NCBI RefSeq assembly: GCF_007828835.1
Contig: NZ_VIVL01000009.1
Coordinates: 235,905 to 299,904 of the forward strand
Direction of reading: 5' to 3'
Source of the DNA: Variovorax beijingensis
GTDB lineage: Bacteria; Pseudomonadota; Gammaproteobacteria; Burkholderiales; Burkholderiaceae_C
Length of the DNA: 64,000 nt
The notes under the pieces are model-generated. The model was not told where the DNA came from. It did not search any database and worked only from the letters and a program-made list of their open reading frames with translations. Shown piece by piece: positions 34,554 to 43,253 of the stretch. Position 1 is the stretch's first letter, and each line of letters opens with the position of its first letter. The position numbers and the translations under genes are program-made.

Positions 34554-34558
34554 GGCAC

Positions 34559-35215
34559 TCATGCGTCCTCTTCCCGGTCTTGCGCGGCCGCCGCCGCAGC
34601 GTGGTCTGCACCGCCGTGCACCGCGAGCTGCGCGCGCACCAGCTGGAAGATCTCGCGGTAGGCCTTGCCCTGGCGCGGCGCCTCGCCGGGCGGGCCGGCC
34701 TTCATGTCCTTGCGGGCCTGGCGCACCAGGGCGCGCAGCTGCTGGGAATCGGTGGCGGGGTGGGTCTCGATCCAGCCGCCCAGCGCATCGTCGTCGGCAA
34801 TCAGCCGGTCGCGCCAGCGTTCGGCCTCGTGCAGCGCGGCGGTTTCGGCCGCTGGCACGCTGTTCTGCTCGGCGAGGGCGGCGCGCACGGCTTCGAGCAC
34901 CTCGGGTTCGAGCTTGCGCATCAGCTTGCCGATGAACTGCATCTGGCGGCGCTTGCCCTCGAAATTGGTGATGCGCTTGGCTTCGGCGACGGCGTCGACC
35001 AGTTTTTCGTCCAGCGGCAGCGCGTCGAACAGGCCGGCGCGCAGGCCCAGCAGCTCGGTGCCGAGCTTTTGCAGTTCATCGCTTTCGCGCTTGAGATCGG
35101 TGCGGCTGGCTTCGTCGGTGCCCTTGAGCTCGCGCTTGAGCTCGAGGTCGAGCTCGCTGCCTTCGGCGACGAACTGGCCACGGACGAAATAGCCTTTTTT
35201 GGGTTTGCGGGACAT
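34559..35215 (-). CDS. darP: ribosome biogenesis factor DarP (YjgA)
   Basis: A 218-residue DUF615 protein, a late 50S-subunit assembly factor in E. coli. The N-terminus MSRKPKKGYFVRGQFVAEG and the core LPLDEKLVDAVAEAKRITNF, EGKRRQMQFIGKLMRKL are characteristic; the tail is acidic with many Ala. It is divergent from pmbA, as in many betaproteobacteria (yjgA-pmbA). The ATG at 35215 is chosen since the longer in-frame reading overlaps pmbA. Confidence 0.93.
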   Translation of the reverse strand: MSRKPKKGYFVRGQFVAEGSELDLELKRELKGTDEASRTDLKRESDELQKLGTELLGLRAGLFDALPLDEKLVDAVAEAKRITNFEGKRRQMQFIGKLMRKLEPEVLEAVRAALAEQNSVPAAETAALHEAERWRDRLIADDDALGGWIETHPATDSQQLRALVRQARKDMKAGPPGEAPRQGKAYREIFQLVRAQLAVHGGADHAAAAAAQDREEDA

Positions 35216-35320
35216 GGGGTGGATTCTGGGCCGCACCGTGCGGCGTTGCAACGCGTGCAATGCGCAACGGGAAGCCGGGGCAAAACGGGATTTGGGGGGC
35301 GCAAGTATCATAGCCACCAC

Positions 35321-36691
35321 ATGACGACATCTTCCTCGCGCGCCGATTCCGGCTTCGCCTACAGCCGCTCCTTCTTCGAAAACCTGGTCGACACGGCCCT
35401 GGCCCACGCCAAGAAGCTCGGTGCCACCGATGCCGGCGCCGAGGCCTCCGAGGGCTGCGGCCTCAGCGTCTCGGTCCGCAAGGGCGAGCTCGAGAACGTG
35501 GAGCGCAACCGCGACAAGTCGCTGGGCATCACGGTCTACGTGGGCCACCGCCGCGGCAACGCCAGCACCTCCGACTTCTCCGAGGCCGCCATCGCCCAGA
35601 CCGTGCAGGCGGCCTACGACATCGCCCGCTTCACCGCCGAAGACCCGGTCAGCGGCCTTCCCGACGAGGAAGACATCGCCAGGGAACACCCCGAACTCGA
35701 CCTGTTCCATCCCTGGAGCGTGACCAGCGAAGAAGCGGCCAGGCTCGCGCTCGAATGCGAAGAGGCGGCGCTCTCGACCGACAAGCGCATCACCAACAGC
35801 GAAGGCGCGGGCGTCTCGGCCCAGCAGAGCCATTTCTTCAGTGCCCACACCCACGGTTTCCGCGGCGGCTACGCCAGCTCGCGGCATTCGATGTCGGTCG
35901 CGCCCATCGCCGGCAAGGGCGACGACATGCAGCGCGACTCCTGGTACAGCTCCATGCGCTCGGCCGACGAACTGGCCAGCCCGCAGGCGGTGGGCCGCTA
36001 TGCCGCCGAACGGGCGCTGAGCCGGCTCAAGTCGCGCAAGATCAAGACCACCGAATGCCCGGTGCTGTTCGAGTCGCCGCTGGCCGTCGGGCTGCTGGGC
36101 GGGCTGGTGCAGGCCGTGAGCGGCGGGGCGCTGTACCGCAAGAGCACTTTCCTGCTCGATTCGCTCGGCAAGCCGGTGCTGCCCAAGCACGTCGACGTGG
36201 CCGAAGACCCGCACATCCTGCGCGGCAAGGGCAGCTCGCCCTTCGACGACGAGGGCGTGGCGACCCGTGCGCGCAAGGTGGTGGATGCCGGCCGGCTCGA
36301 AGGCTACTTTCTCTCGACCTATTCCGCGCGCAAGCTGGGCATGAAGACCACCGGCAACGCCGGCGGCTCGCACAACCTGATCCTGAGCTCGCGCCTCACC
36401 CAGCCCGGCGACGACCTCGACGCGATGCTCGCCAAGCTCGGCACCGGCCTCTTCGTGATCGAGCTGATGGGGCAGGGCGTGAACTACGTGACCGGCGACT
36501 ACTCGCGCGGCGCGAGCGGCTTCTGGGTCGAGAAGGGAAAGATCGCCTTCCCGGTGCACGAGATCACCATTGCCGGCAACCTGAAGGACATGCTGATGGG
36601 CATCGAGGCCATCGGCGCCGATGCCTACACCTTCGGCGCCAAGACCACGGGCTCGGTGCTGGTCAACCGCATGAAAGTGGCCGGCAGCTGA
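35321..36691 (+). CDS. pmbA: metalloprotease PmbA (TldE)
   Basis: A 456-residue TldD/TldE-family protein. PmbA works with TldD in unfolding and cleaving peptides such as microcin precursors and CcdA; TldD supplies the zinc site. Recognisable parts are LSVSVRKGELENVERNRDK, SLGITVYVGHRRGNAST, ITNSEGAGVSAQQS, SYWF-type C-terminal GNLKDMLMGIEAIG and MKVAGS at the end. A -10-like TATCAT (35306-35311) lies 9 bases before the ATG. The longer in-frame reading from 34373 crosses darP and is rejected. Confidence 0.94.
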   Translation: MTTSSSRADSGFAYSRSFFENLVDTALAHAKKLGATDAGAEASEGCGLSVSVRKGELENVERNRDKSLGITVYVGHRRGNASTSDFSEAAIAQTVQAAYDIARFTAEDPVSGLPDEEDIAREHPELDLFHPWSVTSEEAARLALECEEAALSTDKRITNSEGAGVSAQQSHFFSAHTHGFRGGYASSRHSMSVAPIAGKGDDMQRDSWYSSMRSADELASPQAVGRYAAERALSRLKSRKIKTTECPVLFESPLAVGLLGGLVQAVSGGALYRKSTFLLDSLGKPVLPKHVDVAEDPHILRGKGSSPFDDEGVATRARKVVDAGRLEGYFLSTYSARKLGMKTTGNAGGSHNLILSSRLTQPGDDLDAMLAKLGTGLFVIELMGQGVNYVTGDYSRGASGFWVEKGKIAFPVHEITIAGNLKDMLMGIEAIGADAYTFGAKTTGSVLVNRMKVAGS

Positions 36692-36813
36692 GAAGGTGTG
36701 AATGAACCTGCTGCGCACCCCGATCTCGCATCTGCGGTCCTCACCGTACGCGAGTACGGCTCCGGTCCTCGACGCAAGCTCGGGGCGCTCGCGACGGTTC
36801 CTTCACACCTTCT
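36691..36813. repeat. 123-base element with 12-base terminal inverted repeats and inner hairpin
   Basis: AGAAGGTGTGAA (36691-36702) and TTCACACCTTCT (36802-36813) are exact complements and bracket the whole gap between two converging genes. In the middle CCGTAC-GCGA-GTACGG (36744-36759) is a perfect hairpin with a GNRA loop. The first arm begins at the last base of the pmbA stop codon. It may be a small non-coding repeat or a bidirectional terminator; no open reading frame of note lies inside. Confidence 0.7.
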
Positions 36814-36831
36814 GAGCGCCACGCTCGTCCT

Positions 36832-37626
36832 TCAGACGATGCGCACCGACAGGTTCGGCAGGCCGTCGATGTGGATCTCGATCACGTCGCCGCGCACCAC
36901 CGGGCCCACGTTCTCGGGCGTGCCCGAATAGATGATGTCGCCGGGCATCAGCTCGAAGGCCTGCGACAGGCGGCTGATCTGCTCCGCCACCGACCAGATC
37001 ATGTGCTTGAGCGTGGCATTCTGCTTGGTCTGGCCGTTCACCTTGAGCCAGATCGCGCCGTCGCTGTAGTGGCCGACCTTGGACACCGGATGGATCGGCC
37101 CGATGGGCGCCGAATGGTCGAAGCTCTTGCCGATCTCCCAGGGCTTCTTCTGGTCGCCCATCTCGCGCTGCAGGTCGCGCCGGGTCATGTCCAGCCCGAG
37201 CGAATAGCCGTAGACCAGGTCCAGCGCATCCGCCGCCGCGATGTTGCGGCCGCCCTTGCCGAGCGCGACCACCAGCTCCACCTCGTAGTGGTAGTTCTTC
37301 GTCAACGTGGGGTACGGATGGTCGGCCACGGTGCCGGGCATGACGACCTGGATCGCGTCCGCCGGTTTCTGGAAGAAGAAGGGCGGTTCGCGGCTGGGGT
37401 CGGAGCCCATCTCGCGCGCATGGGCCGCATAGTTGCGGCCGATGCAGTAGATGCGGCGCACCGGAAACGCCTGCTCGCTGCCGGCGATCGGCACCGTGGC
37501 CTGCGCCACCGTGAACGGCGTGGGCGCCGAGCGCGATGCGCCGCCGGCCGGCAGCGCGCAGCCTGCCATGGCGCTGGCGGCCACGGCGGCGGAGCCGGCC
37601 AGCAGGCCGCGTCGTGAATTGGACAT
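36832..37626 (-). CDS. fumarylacetoacetate hydrolase family protein with Tat signal
   Basis: A 264-residue protein. After residue 45 it is a complete FAH domain: IYCIGRNYAAHAREMG, FFFQKPADAIQ, YHYEVELVVALGKGG with metal-binding Glu residues, GYSLGLDMTRRDLQ, and MPGDIIYSGTPENVGPV. Members hydrolyse or decarboxylate diketo acids with Mg. Unusually, it begins with a twin-arginine signal (NSRRGLLAGSAAVAASAMA) and a possible lipobox Cys23 (MAGC), implying export, whereas nearly all relatives are cytoplasmic. The start at 37626 fits the signal; the in-frame ATG at 37752 gives a non-signal N-terminus. Confidence 0.88.
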   Translation of the reverse strand: MSNSRRGLLAGSAAVAASAMAGCALPAGGASRSAPTPFTVAQATVPIAGSEQAFPVRRIYCIGRNYAAHAREMGSDPSREPPFFFQKPADAIQVVMPGTVADHPYPTLTKNYHYEVELVVALGKGGRNIAAADALDLVYGYSLGLDMTRRDLQREMGDQKKPWEIGKSFDHSAPIGPIHPVSKVGHYSDGAIWLKVNGQTKQNATLKHMIWSVAEQISRLSQAFELMPGDIIYSGTPENVGPVVRGDVIEIHIDGLPNLSVRIV

Positions 37627-37798
37627 GGTCTTTGTCTCCTGGATCTTTGATGAAAGGCGATGAAGGCCGGCCGCAGCCGGCCGGGCCATTCTGGAGCGCG
37701 CTGCGGCGGTGCGTGCGTACGCATCTACGCAAAAACAGGACGCAGGCAACACCGGGCCGCCTGCAGGGCCAGCCTGGGCTGGGGCTTACTATCGCGCC

Positions 37799-38740
37799 AT
37801 GTCGGCCCTTCCATCCAGCAGCCTGCGCCTCTACGGCATGCAGGAGCGCGCGAACCACCTCGACTTCGACATCCGCTTCGAAGGCGCGCGCGACGTGCTG
37901 GCGCGGCCGCACCGGCACGAGTATTTCCAGATCCAGGTCAGCATCCACGGCGGCTCGCAGCAGGTGATCGGCGGCGCGGTGCGCCCGTTCACCGCGGGGC
38001 ACCTGAGCTTCGTGCTGCCGTATCGCGTGCACGTGGTGCCGCATCCGCCCGGTGCGCGCTATGCCATCGTGAACTTCGACCAGGGCTTTCTCTGGCCCGA
38101 GCTGGCGGTCGAGGCGCTCGACCTGGAGGAGGTGCCGGCCGCGCGCCAGCCAGAGCTCGCGCCCTTCCTGTTCCAGGAGTGCCTGGACTTCCATTTCGGC
38201 GATGCCGATTTCGCGCGCATCCTCGAATGGCTCGATGAACTCGCCGCGCTGAACCGGGAGCGGCGCTTCGGTACCGTGGGCGCGATCCGCGGCATCCTGC
38301 TGCAGCTGATGGCGCTGGTTTGCCACCGGCACGAGGGGCCGCTGCTCGCGCAGGCGGCGCTGCAGGGTGGCCGCAGCGCGGGCCACGCTGCGCTGCAGCG
38401 CGTGATGCGCTACGTGCGCGAGCACCTGGCCGAGGAGATGTCGCTCAACGATGCCGCGGCGGCGGCCATGCTCTCGCCCAACTACCTTGCGCACCTGCTC
38501 AAGAAGCAGACCCAGCGCACCTTCACCGAGCTGGTGACCGAGCGCCGCCTCGAACGCGCGAAGGAACTGCTGGTGACGTCGAACGCCCGCATCGGCGACA
38601 TCGCGCGGCAGTGCGGCTTCGGCGACGCGGTCTACTTCGCCCGCCGCTTCAGGCTGCAGAACGGCGTCACGCCGCGGGAGTTCCGCAGCCAGGCGGATGC
38701 CGGGCTGGCCCAGGCGGCGCAGGCGCTTTCCAGCCGCTAG
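37799..38740 (+). CDS. AraC-family regulator
   Basis: A 313-residue regulator with an N-terminal cupin-like sensor (RPHRHEYFQIQVSIHGG, HLSFVLPYRVHVVPHP) and a C-terminal double helix-turn-helix (MSLNDAAAAAMLSPNYLAHL, LVTSNARIGDIARQCGFGD, FARRFRLQNGVTPREFR). It is divergent from the FAH-family gene with 172 bases between them, so it may control it. The ATG at 37799 follows a -10-like TACTAT (37787-37792) by 6 bases; an in-frame ATG at 37709 is less likely. The 3' end overlaps the converging LysR gene by 4 bases. Confidence 0.9.
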   Translation: MSALPSSSLRLYGMQERANHLDFDIRFEGARDVLARPHRHEYFQIQVSIHGGSQQVIGGAVRPFTAGHLSFVLPYRVHVVPHPPGARYAIVNFDQGFLWPELAVEALDLEEVPAARQPELAPFLFQECLDFHFGDADFARILEWLDELAALNRERRFGTVGAIRGILLQLMALVCHRHEGPLLAQAALQGGRSAGHAALQRVMRYVREHLAEEMSLNDAAAAAMLSPNYLAHLLKKQTQRTFTELVTERRLERAKELLVTSNARIGDIARQCGFGDAVYFARRFRLQNGVTPREFRSQADAGLAQAAQALSSR

Positions 38741-39672
38741 GGCCGCGCGCTGCGAAGCGCCTCGGTCATCGCATCCACGACGGCCGCGTTGGCCGCATCC
38801 TGCAGCCGCACCACGCCCACGGGCGGCAGATTCCACTGCAGGCGCTGGGGCATCACGCGGGCGCCGCTCGCATCGGCCACCTCCTGCGCAATGTCGTCGG
38901 GCAGGATGGTGATCGCATCGGGCATGTGCCGCAGCACCGACACCAGCGTCTTGTGCGCGTAGGCCTCCAGCAGCGGCACTGGCACCGGCTGTCCGGCCGA
39001 GGCGAAGATCGAATGGATCATCTGGCGGATCGGCGTGTCCGCCGGCGGGAAGATCCAGTGCAGGGACACGAAGGCCTCCCAGTCCAGTCCGCGCCGCAGC
39101 AGCCGCTGGGCGGCCGCGCGCGACACCACGAGGCGCGGCTCCTGCTTGTAGAGGAACTGCTGTGCCAGCCCGGCTTCGGCGCTGGCCGGCGTGAAGCGGC
39201 AGATCGCGCAGTCCAGCGTGCGCGCCTGCACGGCCTGGACGAGCGCATGGGTCGTGGCCTCTTCGACCATGAAGCCCAGGCGCGGCCGCACCGCCAGCAG
39301 GTGCTGCCAGACGGCGTCCTGCGTGACGCCCGAAAGAAAGGGAATGACGCCGATGCGCAGCCGCCCCTGCAGCCCCGTGCCGAGCGCTGCCAGGTCCTCG
39401 CCCAGCGATTGCGCATCGGCCAGCGCAACCCGTGCCCGCGCCAGCACCAGCAGGCCCGCGGCCGTGGGCTCCAAGCCGCGCCCGCCGCGGGTGAACAGCG
39501 GCGTCATGAAGATGTTCTCGATCTCGCCGAGCGCGCGCGTGACGGTGGGCTGGCTCAGGCCGAGATGCTGCGCCGCGCGGCTGACCGAGCGCTGGCGCTC
39601 GAGCTCCGCGAGAAGGGCGAAGTGGCGCAGCTTGAGCCGCGGCGTGAGGTGTTGCAGTGTCGGCGCCGGCAT
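38737..39672 (-). CDS. LysR-family regulator
   Basis: A 311-residue LysR regulator: helix-turn-helix in LKLRHFALLAELERQRSVSR and HLGLSQPTVTRALGEIENIF, then a full effector-binding domain (GRLRIGVIPFLSGVTQDAV onwards). It has the GbpR/PcaQ-like opening with leucine-rich first helix. It is divergent from the gamma-glutamyltransferase-like gene, with 93 bases between, and probably controls that gene and the Bug receptor after it. Confidence 0.91.
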   Translation of the reverse strand: MPAPTLQHLTPRLKLRHFALLAELERQRSVSRAAQHLGLSQPTVTRALGEIENIFMTPLFTRGGRGLEPTAAGLLVLARARVALADAQSLGEDLAALGTGLQGRLRIGVIPFLSGVTQDAVWQHLLAVRPRLGFMVEEATTHALVQAVQARTLDCAICRFTPASAEAGLAQQFLYKQEPRLVVSRAAAQRLLRRGLDWEAFVSLHWIFPPADTPIRQMIHSIFASAGQPVPVPLLEAYAHKTLVSVLRHMPDAITILPDDIAQEVADASGARVMPQRLQWNLPPVGVVRLQDAANAAVVDAMTEALRSARP

Positions 39673-39765
39673 GCCGCCATCCTATGCGAGAGGTATAGCA
39701 ATAGATGCATGCATTCATCAGAAAATATGCAGTGGCCGCTATTCGTTGTTTCTACACTCGGCCGG

Positions 39766-41601
39766 ATGTTCACGACCCGTCCTGAAATCGCCGGCACCTT
39801 CGGCGTTGCCTCCTCGACCCACTGGCTGGCCTCGCAGACCGCGATGGGCGTGCTCGAACGCGGTGGCAACGCCTTCGACGCCGCCGTGGCCGCGGGCTTC
39901 GTGCTGCAGGTGGTGGAGCCGCATCTCAACGGCCCCGGCGGCGAGGCGCCGATCCTGCTGTGGAGCGAACGCGAGCGGCGCATGCACGCCATCCGCGGAC
40001 AGGGCTGCGCGCCGGCCGAGGCCAGCGCTGCGGCATTCCGCGCGCTCGGCTTCGAGCAGGTGCCGGGCATCGGCCTCCTGGCGGCCACGGTGCCGGGGGC
40101 GTTCCCCGCCTGGCTTACCATGCTGCGCGAGCACGGCACCTGGTCGCTCGCCGGGGTGCTGGCACCGGCGATCGGCTATGCGCGCGATGGCTTTCCGCTG
40201 GTGTCGCGCGCCGCCGAGGCCATTCTTGCGGTGCGCGGCCTGTTCCTCGAACACTGGCATTCGTCGGCCAAGGTGTGGCTGCCTGGAGGCAAGCTGCCGC
40301 AGCCCGGTTCGCTGTTCCGGCTGCCGGCGCTGGCGGCCACCTACAGCCGCATCGTCGAGACCGCCGAGCGCGAAGGCAGCGGCCGCACCGGCGTGATCGA
40401 TGCGGCAATCCGCATCTGGCAGCAGGGCTTCGTGGCGCGCGAGATCGACAGCTACTGCCGCGGCACCGCCGTGCGCGACAGCAGCGGAGAGGCGCATGCC
40501 GGCCTGCTGCGCTACGAGGACATGGCCGCGTGGCGCGTTGCCACCGAGGCGCCGCTCACGGCGCAGTTCGGCCGCTACACGGTCGCGAAGTGCGGCTTCT
40601 GGAGCCAGGGGCCGGCGTTCCTGCAGCAGATCGGCATGCTGCGCCACGCGGGGCTCGAGCATCACCTGCCCGGCACGGCAGGCTTCGTGCACCGCATCAC
40701 CGAGGCCGCCAAGCTGGCCCTGGCCGACCGGCTGGCGTGGTATGGCGCGGCGTCCGGCGCGCGCGCCGATGCGCAGCAGGCGCTGCTGTCGGACGCCTAT
40801 CTGCGCGAACGCTGGGCCATGGTCGATCCAGAGCGCGCGTCCGACACGCTGCGGCCAGGCGAGCCGCTCGGCCTTGCGCCGCGCCTGCCCGACCTGGACG
40901 TGAGTGCGCGGACCCTGCGCACGGCCGACACACGCTTCGGCGTCGGCGAGCCCACCTTCGCCGCGCTGCCGCCGGTCGCCGAATGGGCGGAGCGCGAGAT
41001 CTTCGTGGGCGACACCTGCCACATCGACGTGATCGACCGGCACGGCAACATGGTCGCGGCCACGCCTTCGGGCGGATGGCTGTCCTCGAGCCCCGCGATT
41101 CCGGCGCTGGGCTTTGCGCTCAACACGCGGCTGCAGATGAGCTGGCTCGACGAAGGGCTGCCCAGCTCGCTCGAGCCGCGCGTCGCACCCTGCACCACGC
41201 TGTCGCCGTCGATGGCGCTGCGCGACGGCGAGCCCTACATGGCGTTCGGCACCCCCGGCGGCGACCAGCAGGACCAGTGGTCGGTCGGTTTCTTCCTGCG
41301 CCATGCGGTGCACGGCCTCAACCTGCAGCAAGCCATCGATGCGCCGGCCTGGCACGTCAAGCACGCCCCCGGCTCCTTCTGGCCGCGCCAGACCACGCTC
41401 AACACGCTGACGCTGGAATCGCGCTTCGACCCCGAGACGCTCGAACAGCTGCGCGCAATGGGCCACCAGGTGCAGGTCGGCGATGCCTGGTCCGAAAGCC
41501 GCATGTCCGCCTGCAGCCGCGAACATGACGCGCAGGGCCGGCTGGTGCTGCGCGCCGGCGCCAATCCGCGCGGCATGCAGGGCTATGCCGTGGGCCGCTG
41601 A
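39766..41601 (+). CDS. gamma-glutamyltransferase-family hydrolase
   Basis: A 611-residue Ntn-hydrolase. The N-terminal half has MGVLERGGNAFDAAVAAGF and LNGPGGEAPILLW; the autocatalytic site lies at Thr417 (GDTCHIDVIDRHGNMVA), where the proenzyme would split into two subunits, and the later GTPGGDQQDQW forms the oxyanion side. Unlike periplasmic GGT it shows no signal peptide, so it likely acts in the cytoplasm on an amide or gamma-glutamyl compound. The start at 39766 fits the family; longer in-frame readings cross the LysR gene. A Bug receptor gene follows 51 bases later. Confidence 0.87.
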   Translation: MFTTRPEIAGTFGVASSTHWLASQTAMGVLERGGNAFDAAVAAGFVLQVVEPHLNGPGGEAPILLWSERERRMHAIRGQGCAPAEASAAAFRALGFEQVPGIGLLAATVPGAFPAWLTMLREHGTWSLAGVLAPAIGYARDGFPLVSRAAEAILAVRGLFLEHWHSSAKVWLPGGKLPQPGSLFRLPALAATYSRIVETAEREGSGRTGVIDAAIRIWQQGFVAREIDSYCRGTAVRDSSGEAHAGLLRYEDMAAWRVATEAPLTAQFGRYTVAKCGFWSQGPAFLQQIGMLRHAGLEHHLPGTAGFVHRITEAAKLALADRLAWYGAASGARADAQQALLSDAYLRERWAMVDPERASDTLRPGEPLGLAPRLPDLDVSARTLRTADTRFGVGEPTFAALPPVAEWAEREIFVGDTCHIDVIDRHGNMVAATPSGGWLSSSPAIPALGFALNTRLQMSWLDEGLPSSLEPRVAPCTTLSPSMALRDGEPYMAFGTPGGDQQDQWSVGFFLRHAVHGLNLQQAIDAPAWHVKHAPGSFWPRQTTLNTLTLESRFDPETLEQLRAMGHQVQVGDAWSESRMSACSREHDAQGRLVLRAGANPRGMQGYAVGR

Positions 41602-41652
41602 TCTCCACCGCCTTTGCTTCAACTTCCTCACCTTCGTTCCAAGGACATCACC

Positions 41653-42618
41653 ATGCTCCAACGTGCCTTGCGGGGCCTGCTTCTGCTGGCCTTCTCATGC
41701 GCCGCGCAGGCCGCACCGGCCGCCTACCCCGAGAAGCCGATCACGCTGATCGTCCCCTGGGCCGCCGGCGGCTCGACCGACATCCTGGCGCGCGCCATTG
41801 CCGAGCAGCTCGGCAAGTCGATGGGCCAGCCGGTGGTGGTCGACAACCGCGTCGGCGCTTCCGGCAACATCGGCTCCAACTTCGTCGCCAAGGCCAGGCC
41901 CGACGGCTATACGCTCCTGATCGGCTCGATGAGCACGCACGCGATGAATCCCGCGCTGATGCCCGGCATGCCCTTCAAGGGCGCGGAGGACTTCACGCCC
42001 ATTGCGCTGGTGGCCAACGTGATCAACACGATGGTGGTGAACCCCTCGGTGCCGGCGAAGGACCTGCGCGAATTCATCGCCTACGCCAAGGCCAACCCCG
42101 GCAAGCTGGCGTACGCCTCGGCCGGCGGCGGCTCCACCAACCACCTGAGCGCCGAGATGTTCAAGAAGGCGGCCGGCATCGACATGCTGCACGTGCCCTA
42201 CAAGGGCGGCGCGCCGGCCGTGCTCGACACGGTGGGCAACCAGACCCAGGTGCTGTTCTCCGCCGGCACGCAGACGCTGCCGCACGTCAAGGCGGGCAAG
42301 CTGCGCCTGCTGGCCGTGACGGAGCCCAGGCGCTCCGCGCTGCTGCCCGACACGCCCACCGTCGCCGAGACGCTGCCCGGCTACGAGATGAGCGTGTGGT
42401 ACGCCGCGTTCGGACCCGCGGGCATGCCCGCCGAGCTGGTCACGCGGCTCAATGCCGAGATCAACAAGGCGCTGGCGGTGCCCGAAGTGCGCGCCCGCAT
42501 GGATGCGATCGGCGTCGAGCTGGTGAAGAGCACGCCCGAGCAGCTGGCTGCGGCGCTGCGCAGGGACACCGAGCGCTACGGCAAGGTCATCCGGGACCTC
42601 GGGATCAAGCTTGACTGA
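41653..42618 (+). CDS. Bug-family tripartite tricarboxylate transporter substrate-binding protein
   Basis: A 321-residue receptor, fourth of its kind here. The signal peptide (LRGLLLLAFSCAAQAAPA) is followed by YPEKPITLIVPWAAGGSTDI, VVDNRVGASGNIGSNFVAK, LHVPYKGGAPAVLDTVGN and LAVTEPRRSALLPDTPTV. The ATG at 41653 has an AAGGA ribosome site; an in-frame ATG at 41614 would precede the signal peptide with 13 polar residues. Position after the GGT-like gene suggests it supplies that enzyme's substrate or a related compound. Its last bases overlap the next reading frame. Confidence 0.93.
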   Translation: MLQRALRGLLLLAFSCAAQAAPAAYPEKPITLIVPWAAGGSTDILARAIAEQLGKSMGQPVVVDNRVGASGNIGSNFVAKARPDGYTLLIGSMSTHAMNPALMPGMPFKGAEDFTPIALVANVINTMVVNPSVPAKDLREFIAYAKANPGKLAYASAGGGSTNHLSAEMFKKAAGIDMLHVPYKGGAPAVLDTVGNQTQVLFSAGTQTLPHVKAGKLRLLAVTEPRRSALLPDTPTVAETLPGYEMSVWYAAFGPAGMPAELVTRLNAEINKALAVPEVRARMDAIGVELVKSTPEQLAAALRRDTERYGKVIRDLGIKLD

Positions 42619-43183
42619 GGTGCTGTCCGTCGAGGTGTGCGAGCAGCTGTGCGACGCGCTGCCGCGGGCCGCCACGGTCGACGCCGCGCTGGGGCACATC
42701 GAGTCGGCGCGCCGCGCGCTGCTCGGCCCGGGGCTTCTCACGGTGAACCTGAACGCGACGGCCCCGGACGATCCGCCCGACGAAGTGCAGCTGCAGCGCC
42801 TCTGGTCGTCCGACCCGCAGGCCTATCCGGTGGCCGGCCGCAAGCGCAAGACGCTCACGCGCTGGACGCAGCACCTGCTGCTGCGCGCCGAGGTCTTCGT
42901 CGGCGAAGGCGAGGCGGCGCTGGCCGAGGTGTTCGACGACCATGCGCTCATTGCCACGCTGGGCCTGCGCGCGGTGGTGAACGTGCCGCTGCTGGAAGAC
43001 GGCCGATGCGCGGCCACCTTCAACGTGCTGGGCACCCGCGCGCGCTGGACGCCGCAGGAGATTGCGCTGGTGCGGTTGCTGGCCCTGCTGGCTACGCCGT
43101 GGGTGCTGCGCGCGCGCCGCGATGCCCGGGCATCGCCGCCGGAGCCGGGCTCCCGGCCCCCTCCACCGTCGCGTAAGTCCTAA
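42611..43183 (+). CDS. GAF-domain-like protein, non-ATG start
   Basis: A protein of about 190 residues with GAF-like features: a first helix (VEVCEQLCDALPRAATVDAA), QRLWSSDPQAYPVAGRKRK, then HALIATLGLRAVVNVPLLED and RCAATFNVLGTRARWTPQE, and a Pro-rich tail. GAF domains bind small ligands. The frame contains no internal Met, so translation must start at TTG 42611, overlapping the Bug stop by 8 bases, or at GTG 42620 immediately after it. Both imply translational coupling to the receptor gene. No catalytic part is attached; it may sense a metabolite. Confidence 0.72.
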   Translation: MTEVLSVEVCEQLCDALPRAATVDAALGHIESARRALLGPGLLTVNLNATAPDDPPDEVQLQRLWSSDPQAYPVAGRKRKTLTRWTQHLLLRAEVFVGEGEAALAEVFDDHALIATLGLRAVVNVPLLEDGRCAATFNVLGTRARWTPQEIALVRLLALLATPWVLRARRDARASPPEPGSRPPPPSRKS

Positions 43184-43253
43184 GTCCTACAGACACCCGC
43201 CGCGCGCAGACTTGCTCTTGCCGGCCCCATGGCCGGCAAGCACAAGGAGCGGC

